From NCBI RefSeq assembly GCF_000972845.2, contig NC_040011.1, positions 23,301,062 through 23,365,061 on the forward strand: a stretch of DNA of 64,000 nt, given 5' to 3'. The position numbers and the translations under genes are program-made. The stretch is from Larimichthys crocea. Taxonomy: Eukaryota > Chordata > Actinopteri > Sciaenidae. Under the pieces are notes generated by a model. That model did no database searches. It had not been told where the DNA came from and worked only from the letters and a program-made list of their open reading frames with translations. Shown in pieces: positions 55,181 to 64,000 of this stretch (positions within the stretch are counted from its first letter, which is position 1; the number at the start of each line of letters is the position of its first letter).

Positions 55181-57698
55181 AGACCAAGAGAAGGATACTT
55201 GGAAACTGTGAAATGGACAAAATGTTGCTCATGGAGGTTTTTAGGTAATTTATGATATTTTTGCCTACATTGTGTGTCCTGAAAATTAAATGTATGTTAT
55301 TTATGGGCTGGTAAACTGGAGCTTTTGGTCATAAACAGGGTTACAGTTCAGTGTTTTATCCTCGCTGTGTGGAGCACTTTAGAGCCGTCCTTTTCCATCC
55401 TAGGAAGCTAAAAAAAAGACAAGTGATGCTGTAATCCAAGGCTGGGATGACTTTAAAATGAGAAACAAGACAGGGATGTTGTCATTCAGTTCCTAACAGA
55501 AGCCTTGACAGGAACCCTGAGGGCTCTCAAGGGTCAAAGTGTGTGCGACCCCCTTCGCCCAAACAGGATATGCTTAAAGAAGGATGAGGACTTCTGTAAA
55601 ACTGGCCCGCTTTTCTGTAAAATGTGTCAAAGGACTCATTTTTCTTTTCTTTCTCTTTATGGAGGTGTGGGAACAAAGGCCGCGGTGATGACAGCAAATG
55701 TGGCATCGGTTGTTTCGACGAAGTCACCTTGATAAATCGTTGAGAGTGTTGTGACCTCTTCGGATGAGGCTTCCTTTTTTGACTTTGATGTATGAAAGTG
55801 TGAAAAACAGGAGGGACACATTTCACTGTTATATTCTGACAGCTTCTTTGTCAGATATAGAAAACAAAAAAAATAATCCCCAGAGATGGAAAATTCTTGA
55901 AAAACACAACTGGTAAATTCATGCATACTGTATGATATAAATGGTCTGTTTCTTATTGGTATTATATGCCTCGCTAAGTATAAAAATAAAAAGACTTTAT
56001 GTTTTCACATTTTCATGTTCAGCCTCTTACAATATGTTCCACATTTGTTAACGGCATTCAGTACAAAAGCCAAGAAAACCTCTAGTTAAATAATTCCATA
56101 GTTGATGATTCTTGTAACCTTTTGTTTCGATTTTGCGCTATTTTAAACTATAAATTCACAGACCATGACTAAGAAAAGCATTTTAAGCATCACTGCTGGA
56201 GCAGAGCAAACCTACCATCTTGCCCTTAGTGTCGTTTTTGTGTGCTGTCTTTGCCTAATACCTCGACTAGGAGCGAGATTCACCACAACAGGTGTAGAGG
56301 GCAACGGCGAGGTCACAGCTTTCACATTTGGCTTGCTAAAGACTGGCGACAAGAAACCTGCAGCAAGAAAAGAATCCAGGATACTAAAGGATGTGATTTA
56401 TCACCTCTGCCAGACTTCTGCCAAGACTGTATGAAAAACGTCCAGAAGGGTTAGAAAACAGAGTCTGTTGTCAATATTCTAATCCCAGCGTGTCCACAGA
56501 GTGTCATGCTGCACTGTGCTTTTTCATACTTTATTACACAGAAATGCCAGCAAAGGCCATTAATATCAACATTTGCTCTTTTCTTAATATAGATACTGTG
56601 GAGTTAGAAATTCCAGATTGTACATAAAAATGGGGACTTGGTTAGCATAAAAGCATGTAATAAAGTGAACTTATTTTGCACCTTTACTGACATGAAATGA
56701 AACCTAGAATCGACGTTTTTATGAAGCTAACCTATTAACCTTTCCTTACAAAGAGTTTTTCCAATGGCAAAGTAGAAAGACTGAGTTCAAATAGTACAAA
56801 AATTGAAATCTTACATGACATTTAAATGTTGCTATTATTGCTCAAAATGATTGACGCCGAGTGAAGAAAGAATCCCTAAATTAACAACATTACAAGTAAT
56901 CTCTATAAAAAGATATCAGCATACAAATGCAGAACCTATAGATAAGGGACCAGGTTTTTGGTATCAGCAGTGTTAATGCTAATTTCTGTTTGTCCACATG
57001 AAGAGCAAAAAAAATGTGGAACATGTTGGCCAAAATACAATCCTGGAACCTATTGGAAATGATTAGGCTTTTTAAAAAAACTTTTTAAAAAATGAGCAGA
57101 AATGTGTCTTTCTCATTAGTCTTGTGTATAATGTTGCAACTCAGCCCAGATACTGTATCTGTTATCCAGATATGGATTACAAAAAGCCCCAAAACACTGT
57201 CCTTTGTCTCCAGAGTCTAAACCCTAATCAGACTTTAGCCGATGGGTTCTGAGATTAGAGAAAGCAACTGTTATCATTTTAAAACAGAATTATATAAACA
57301 AGTATACATAGAAACAAAAGTCTAAGAGGAGAGAAGGTTATAGGAAGACTTCGGAGGTATTTGATGAAGAGGCCAATGACTCTCTTGACCTGAGGTAGTC
57401 TTCACTTTAATGGTTAAAGTAATGGACATCCTGCTATGAACAATTCTAATTGTACAGATTGTTGTGTAACTCCAGCACACACTCTAATCTCCAAGAAAAC
57501 TCTGTAACCATTCAGAACAATAATTTGCAGCCATGAATTAGATGAAACAGATTACAGATTGATGTAATCTTCCTCCACACAATAACCTACATGCACTACT
57601 GATGCACACACATACACATTGGCAAGTGAATTATCTTGGCTGCTAAAATGATGTACCCTCAACCACAAACTGACAATGAAAGATTCATTTGCACACTG

Positions 57699-57700
<2 letters not shown>
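55181..57700. other. Desert segment
   Basis: Mostly AT-rich. Frames at 55505-55926 (both strands) and 56165-56454 (plus) were examined and have no recognisable domain. No RNA gene or mobile element was identified. Confidence 0.42.

Positions 57701-57742
<42 letters not shown>
57701..57742. repeat. (CA)21 microsatellite
   Basis: A perfect CA run of 42 bp. Confidence 0.97.
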
Positions 57743-57744
<2 letters not shown>

Positions 57745-57829
57745 CCTGGCCCTCCTCAACACCCCTGCAGCCATTGAATGTCAACTATCCTCCCATCAGT
57801 CATGGTTTGAAGTGGTTGTTGTGAATATC

Positions 57830-58215
57830 TGTATGTCCATGTGTATGCACGGATAGGAGGTAGGAGGTATACCAGAAGGAACAGCCAACTAAATAACTTC
57901 GAGCTGTCATGATGGAACAACCCCCTCGACGCTGCCACCCTTGCCCCTGTCCCCAAAACGGCGGCATACGGCTGTCATCGCCCAAAACAAGATGTCGTGT
58001 CAAGGCAGGAAAATTACACAATAACGAGGCCCACTTGAGATTAGGCTAATGAGAAAATCAAAACACAATTTAATTCTTGTCAGCGGCGAGGCGTCTTTAA
58101 ATTACCTCTCGTACTAGCATGCTGATTAAGAGAAGTCTGCCACTCAGCCTGCTGCCCACTATAAATAGCCCCAGGGCTTTTTGGACTGTGGTTGGCTTTC
58201 CTCATTGCAGGGGAT
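57830..58215. promoter_or_regulatory. Strong candidate enhancer block with MEF2 site
   Basis: Complex sequence including GATTAGGCTAATGAG near 58040-58054 (homeodomain cores), CGTCTTTAAATTACC near 58091-58105, GCATGCTGATTAAGAG near 58119 and the perfect MEF2 consensus CTATAAATAG (58159-58168). The last also reads as a TATA box, but no gene starts downstream. Confidence 0.36.
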
Positions 58216-58377
58216 ATTAAATGCTGAGATACACACTAGCACACACACACACATGTACGCACATGTCCCTGTGTGCACATGCACTGAGCTCTACAACCAC
58301 AGCTCTGTACTCTATTTTTGAATTTTTACATTTTTACCACCACCAAACATGTGGACTTTATCAGCATTGTTGTATGC

Positions 58378-58430
58378 AGATCAGAATCAGAATCAGAAAT
58401 ACTTTATTAATTCCTGCAGGGAAATTGTTT
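58378..58430 (-). mobile_element. LINE/SINE 3'-tail fragment
   Basis: CAGAATCAGAATCAG is followed by AATACTTTATTAATTCCTGCAGGGAAATT. Its reverse complement closely matches the tail of the SINE at 2570-2600, as expected of a LINE and SINE sharing a 3' end. Confidence 0.7.
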
Positions 58431-59215
58431 AAAGATGATGTTTAGATGTTTAGTAAGTAGTCAATGAAGTATGTTGATGTGTATATAGAGCCAAAGTGAA
58501 ACCTTTGATTGTTTAAAATGATTTTTTTCTTTCCTGCACATGGTAGCTCCAATCCTATTCCCCGTCCACTATTCTGACCTCCACACCCTTACTTTCCGTA
58601 TCACTATATGCTGCATTGGCATGTTGGTACATGAAATCATGAAGTTAGCATGTTAACATACTTATTAGCTTGCTTATTGTCAGACATATCTTTGAAGGAA
58701 TCAATTCCAATTCATTCTGAGGGGGGAGTGTGAATGTCTGAATCGATGTCCATGGCAATGCATCCAATAGCTGACAAAACATTCCAGTCAACATCACAAA
58801 CGTCAGCTTCACTGCGGTGCTTCAGGAAAGGTCTAGCTACACAAAATCTAACTTTTTTTCAAAGAATCAATTTCCCAGAAAATCACTCACTTCTAGCAGA
58901 CCATTTTAAGTCAGTTTAATTGATGAAGTTTAGACCAATTTAAAAGAAGTGGGAAGATTTGCAGTTCTGAAGTCAGAGTCTCCTCACCTTTGATAATGAA
59001 GACTCCATTTTTAATAATCTTCCCCTGAATCCTCGCCTCCCTCCCTCCCACCTTCCTTCCTTCCCTGAGAGCTTTTTTACCAGCACAGCATCTGCAATTT
59101 GCTTCCAGTTTTGATGTCATGATGGTAATTAACTGGCAAAATGTAAGCTACAGCATGTCATGATATGGCCACATTGCTATTCCCAAACAACTTGCAAGCA
59201 TATGGCACCAAATGT
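58431..59215. other. Spacer
   Basis: AT-rich, with a CCTTCC-rich patch at 59036-59064. No gene recognised. Confidence 0.45.
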
Positions 59216-59480
59216 TACATTTCCCTAATAGCCCCTGAGAGTAGCAGTGCTGCCATTAAACGCAAAAAGGAAGGTTGCGTTGAGACGGCGGCGATTTCAA
59301 AGGCTCAACGGTCGAGCTGAGAGCTGTCAATTCATTCTGCCAACATTATGAGTTTATAGGGTTCTGCAGCGCCTGGAGCTGTTCAGCTTTCACAAAGTAG
59401 AGTCAGGCAAGGAACTGAAGTCACACGGTACCCATATAATTAATTATAATCTTTTTCCCTGGCAGCACAAGAGTTTGCTT
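59216..59480. promoter_or_regulatory. Candidate conserved non-coding block
   Basis: A GC-balanced patch with GCCATTAAACGC near 59252, GAGACGGCGGCGATTTC near 59281 and CATATAATTAATTATAATC near 59434-59452. No open frame. Confidence 0.26.
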
Positions 59481-61130
59481 CAATATACTGGAGCACTGCC
59501 TTGCTCAAGGACATGGCAGCAGTGTGTAGCATCTGCTATTGGCTGACTTAAAGTATGCCTGTTTACCTGTACCTGTCAGGAGATTTCTTTGTGTGTTGAT
59601 GAGGTGCAATGACCTGCTGTTTTGGTTAATTAATTAGTCAAGTTTAAGTTTAGTACAATATGTGTTTCATATTTTGGGTAAGAAGCACAAACACCCACGT
59701 TCAAGGTGAGTTTAAGTATCAAGTTTTGTTTTTGTTTTTTTGTTGTTTGTTGTTTATGTTACTTTCACTTTCACCAACAGAAATGTACATGTTTCAGTGA
59801 ATGTTCCTCTATATTTGATTACTGTATTTAGATGTTGGACACACACCTTCAACGAGGACAATTGTTTTACATTAGTGATTAATGTTAACATTTGTCTCAA
59901 CATAAAAAATCACTAGAGTGAAGAGTAAATGACTCGTTAAGATGTACATTTCTCTCCTGTTCAACTGATTTCCCTCATTGGAAATCAGTTGGAAACTCTG
60001 CATGGTTAACAGATCAAACTATTTCACCATCAGGACGGACCTGTCACGTCGCCAAATAGAGTGACCAGACTCATGATCCTCTCTGCCGCTTACATCTTTC
60101 ACCGGTTCACCAGGACTTTGATTGCCAACATTGAGCAGCCAAGCAGCTAACACCATTTCCACCTCTTTACTTGCTCCGCTGCTCTCCTCGTCGCTGCTCT
60201 CGCAGAGCCATATGGCTTATGGACACGTTCCCCATTTTTCAGATAACTTCTCAAGCGAGAGGACAGGACACAAGCAGACCTTCAAATTTCTACTAATGCA
60301 CAGTTTGGAGAATGTAGTAGTCGTTGTTAGCTGATCAGGGTTCTTTGGTGGTGATTTCTAAAGTGAAATTGAGTTTTGAAGTTAAACTGATGCATTCTGT
60401 GTTCTGTATTCAGCTTTTAATTAGACAGTTGTACTAAGTCATGGAAAAGCGCCCTTATTTAATACTTTTACCAAAGTATAATAGAGCTGCCTTTAGGTGA
60501 GAGGTGAGATACAAGTTACATATAAAGCTTTTTAAATGTTTGTAATCCAATCTATCAAATATAAAACATTCATTAGGATCAGATTCACATACTAGAGCAG
60601 ACTTTTTTGTTACATTTTTTTGCTGAACTTAAATACCCCTTCAGTGACATCGTAGAGTCAGTTAGAAGGTTAACTCCTCCACAATCGGTCCCTAGGAAAT
60701 TGCAGAAGTACCCTTGATACAAAAATCTGGAACACTTGGCTCACTACCGTAAAAATCTTCTAATAACGTTAATACCTTCTTAAGTTTAGCGTCCGATCTA
60801 GCGCATTTGTGCAAACATACATGGATCAAACTCTAGTATTCTCTATATAGTGACGTAATGTCTGCAGTAGTGCACATCAGGAGCAGCAAAACACAACCGT
60901 AGAAACCCCGTGAGCACCACCGATACTCCACATTATCCACGCTTCCCATGTTTCATCCATTCTTTATGCCGTGCATTCCTTAAATAGCTGCATCCTCCTG
61001 AATCCTCAAAGGGCTCCGCTGCCGAAAGAGTTAAGACTTCCTCTCCTGACGGCCTGATGTTGGCAATGCATGACAGCGCCAGTTGACAGCGCCGGCTATG
61101 GATGACAGATGACAGTGGAGGAGGGAGTGG
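59481..61130. other. Desert segment
   Basis: AT-rich, with a more complex patch at 60890-61100. An inverted repeat, TTCCCTCATTGGAAATCAG beside AACTGATTTCC, lies at 59963-59991 (GATTTCC/GGAAATC arms). No gene recognised. Confidence 0.42.
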
Positions 61131-61260
61131 TTTGGTGTGTGTGTATGTGTGTGGGGGTGATTATGAAGATAAGGTGTCCATAGGACACCTCTCAAACACA
61201 TGCAGACATCCACAGTGCATGCAGACCTATATACGCACACACAAACACATGTGCGTGCTT

Positions 61261-61261
<1 letters not shown>

Positions 61262-61302
<41 letters not shown>
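61262..61302. repeat. (CA)n microsatellite
   Basis: A CA run followed by CT repeats. A shorter TG run lies at 61134-61155. Confidence 0.95.
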
Positions 61303-61305
<3 letters not shown>

Positions 61306-62015
61306 CTCTCGCACGTTCCTCCCAGGCATCATCCCATCTATTTGACACAGTAATTACAGCACACACTGATTCCAATGATGGATGAACTCCCAGACTGGGA
61401 TGAGCAGTCTCTCCTTCCTCCCACTCTCTCCTCTTCTCTCTTTTTCCTCTCCCTTGTGGTTCTTCTCTCTCTGTCTCACCACAACCTCCAGCCATGATAC
61501 ATACACAGCTTTAATACCTTCAATGTTGCTTTAGGAGATTGTGAAAGATGGTTCATGGCAACGGATTACAGGATATTTGCTGTTATGGGGAATTGAGACC
61601 TCTTAAATTCAAAATATATACTCCATAATTTGACTTTTTTTTTTTTCTATGATTCTTACTGTATTATTAAAATTATTATTATTATAGTACAACTGCTTAC
61701 ATTTGTAACTTCTTGCTTTCTCAAAATGATCTGTAAATGAACCTCGCTGCGATAATTCTAAAATATTCTATAGAAATATTCCATTGTATCATATCATGTA
61801 ATATCTATTCAATGCAAATTTACAAAATACACTGTATATGTATCTCTGAAGCTATCTTGCTGGCTACACATTTTTGCATCAGCTGCACTTCTTATGTTTG
61901 AGTATTAATAAGGATGCCAGTGAGAAGGATTGGAGTATCTGCACATAGTCCTCTTTCTCCTCTTTCCTCTCCCTCTCTTTCTGTTATTGTGTCTTACTCT
62001 GAAAAATGAGAGAAC
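61303..62015. other. Spacer
   Basis: A CT-rich stretch at 61406-61475, then AT-rich DNA with an ATT repeat near 61663-61685. The long minus-strand frame at 61031-61495 is driven by low-complexity repeats. Confidence 0.45.
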
Positions 62016-62240
62016 GATAGAGTCAGTAAGGTATTCATGCCAGACTGGCATAGCAGCAGATGCTTGCTGGCATTTAATTGAGTTGTTAATGCAGCACACA
62101 AAAGCAAGAGGCCCCTGATTCAATTTGGCTGTTTCCGTCTCAACCGACTGCCCTTTGTGTTTCATTAAGGGGACACAGGAACACCTGGTGGGGACCCGGG
62201 GAGCCATCGTCACCTTCCTCTTCAAGCAAGGTGATGGACT
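62016..62240. promoter_or_regulatory. Candidate conserved non-coding block
   Basis: A GC-balanced patch with GGCATTTAATTGAGTTGTTAAT near 62070 and CCTGATTCAATTTGG near 62114. The minus-strand frame (61905-62225) is unrecognised. Confidence 0.26.
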
Positions 62241-63165
62241 TCAACACTGGATGTGACAGTGACAGGTCTAGCTCAGAGCTACGTCTCAAATCTTTTAACG
62301 CTTTACAAGCTGGGCTGTACCCATATAGATCCTCAGACAGGGATGTCTCGGTCTGTCTGAGGTTTCAGATAAAGACACACACACTAAAGAGAGGGACTGA
62401 AGTAAATCTTAAAAGCGATGTGATATAAAAAGTCAAGCAAATGTGTTGTATAGTTATGGTTATTTAAGCTGAAGACAATTTGCTGAAATTGATACATTTC
62501 CTGGTGCTTTGTGACTCCACTTCATGAACATACAGAGAAAAAAGGCAAAGGTGAGAAAATCTGTTAGAATAAGACAAAGAACTGAAGTGTCTGGTAAGTT
62601 CTGAGTCAGAAGCTAGCTATTGCTAGCAGTCTATAAGCAGCGGTTTTGAGGGAACATAAAAAGCAAAACTACAACACTGGTCAAATTCACATTAATAACA
62701 CAAGGTGGAAATTGGTTAATTCAATCAGAACATAAAATAGTAATTTGATTGTATTGTCCGATATACAGTAGGAATGCTGAATTATAATATTAAAACAAGT
62801 TAACAGTATTTAATTTTTAAGGACTCTTGGAAATAAGGAAGGAGTTTGAAATTAATTAAAATTTATCTGTCTGGTTTTCATTTGCAAACATGTGCAGAAT
62901 TGTCTCGTCCTTACTATTTCTTACAATGTTAGAAGTGACTTCATGGGTTGCACTTACAAGGAATTTGACTTGGTGGAGTTGGCACAGAATTAACATTAAG
63001 CAAAAAATACAATATATAAAATATATATACATATAAAATATAGGATAAAATCTGTGTGTATGTATAGTATTGTTCTGTATATCCTTGTCTTGTGTCATTT
63101 CTTATACCACATTTAATAATTGTATTCTTATTAATAAGATAAAGGTTATTATTGCTATTATTGTA
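62241..63165. other. AT-rich spacer
   Basis: TA-rich near 63008-63045. No gene recognised. Confidence 0.45.
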
Positions 63166-63680
63166 ACTGAGTGGCAAGGGTGCAGGGAGCGAGAAGGGAG
63201 GGTGGGGAGCAGGTAGGAAGGGGGGAGGATGGAGGAAAGGAGGGTTGTCGCCTCAGGCTGCGTGTGAAGTGATGCTGTAAAAAAGGTCCGTCCTGCCCAT
63301 CCTCACCGCCTGGCCGGGAAACCAGCCACCCCTGACGCATCAAAACCTGTCAGAAGGAGAACAGAGACACGGCGAGGTCACGGCGAACGGGACGGGCGAC
63401 CTTCTCGACGCCTGCTGATGTCTTTTTCATTAGTCGCCGAGGGGAGGGGTGAGGGGGAGTGGGGAGTTGCGGATCCGGTCGACTGCCCCAGCGAATTGGC
63501 CTGAAATGCAAGGCAATCGAGGCTAATGTCATTGCCCACACAAATTAATGCAAGTGCCATAACGTTGTGAATGTTGCTATTAATATGGAGGAGGTTCTGT
63601 AAGGAATTATCTAATCTCCTCATGCATTTTATGATCTATGTAAATGAACACGGAGGTTGTAACTAAAAGGATGATTAAAC
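63166..63680. promoter_or_regulatory. GC- and CpG-rich candidate regulatory block with G-quadruplex motif
   Basis: Purine-rich G clusters at 63170-63245, then CpG-rich DNA at 63250-63415. A consensus G4 motif lies at 63441-63464 (four G-runs of 4-5). Complex sequence at 63480-63660 follows, with CGAGGCTAATGTCATTGCC near 63518 and ACAAATTAATGCAAG near 63539. The minus-strand frames are proline/serine-rich by composition. This resembles a developmental CpG island or enhancer. Confidence 0.36.
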
Positions 63681-64000
63681 TGTCAAGTGTTGGATATGAA
63701 ATTAGATTCAATGCTAGAATTCTCAATCTGACTTTTACTGCTTTCAAATTGAAGATTGTAGGTATTGTAACATGGCACATGTAACATTTTATTGTTGCAT
63801 TTAAAGACAGGACGTAGCTGTTGTTGGGTATAAACTGTGCGCCTAAAGAATATTCTTGTGTACTGTTTCAGTGATAGCAACACATACACGAGTTTTTAAC
63901 AGATTTGGTGGCCAAAGTGTAGAACTCAACCAATAAATAAAATGAACATACAAACAAGCTACCAGCCTCTCGTTTATTGACATCTTCACTTTTAGACACA
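63681..64000. other. AT-rich spacer at window end
   Basis: No gene, RNA or repeat recognised. Confidence 0.45.

Noticed and set aside
61031..61495. A 154-codon minus-strand frame, among the longest in the window.
   Set aside because: It consists largely of translated CA/CT repeats. No acceptor-donor structure or domain was seen.

Overview
This is vertebrate nuclear DNA, most likely from a spiny-rayed (percomorph) bony fish. Genes are split by GT-AG introns, the intergenic DNA is AT-rich with many long CA, TC and AT microsatellites, and there is a tRNA-derived SINE of a kind widespread in percomorph fish. There are no bacterial-style operons, and most long open frames outside the two genes look like chance.

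Layout. (1) 1-2274 is intergenic with no recognisable gene, followed by the SINE (2275-2611). (2) 3083-10004 (+) is pcgf1, the Polycomb RING-finger protein. Nine coding exons join in frame to a 261-residue protein, and a compact ETS plus YY1/TISU-type promoter overlaps its start codon. (3) 10150-15690 is the space between the tails of two convergent genes. It holds a decayed Tc1-type transposase on the minus strand, a CTCF-like site and AT, CA and CAG microsatellites. (4) 16419-17990 (-) is the homeobox gene lbx2. Two coding exons give 262 residues, with an eh1 repressor motif, a homeodomain and an acidic tail. (5) 18.5-64 kb, upstream of lbx2, has no gene I can recognise across about 45 kb. 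It alternates between AT-rich filler and discrete blocks of complex, GC-balanced sequence with homeodomain, PBX, E-box, MEF2 and CRE-like sites. This is the usual look of a regulatory gene desert beside a developmental transcription factor. Decayed repeats (an inverted pair of MITE-like copies, LINE/SINE tails, a 45-bp tandem repeat) are scattered through it, plus one weak candidate terminal exon at 51254-51590.

How the genes relate. PCGF1 is a broadly expressed subunit of the PRC1.1 chromatin complex. Lbx2 is a tissue-restricted repressor-type homeodomain factor. LBX2 and PCGF1 are also neighbours in human, so this is old synteny rather than a functional operon. Here the genes are tail to tail, so lbx2 faces the desert.

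Limits. No alignment could be run. All regulatory-block calls rest on sequence texture and short motifs and are hypotheses. I found no novel biochemical system. The most useful leads are the small frame-shifting pcgf1 exon 6 beside a 64-nt CA tract, the TISU-like start, the CTCF-like site between the genes, the CRE cluster, the overlapping palindromes at 21061-21090, and the candidate exon at 51.25 kb.
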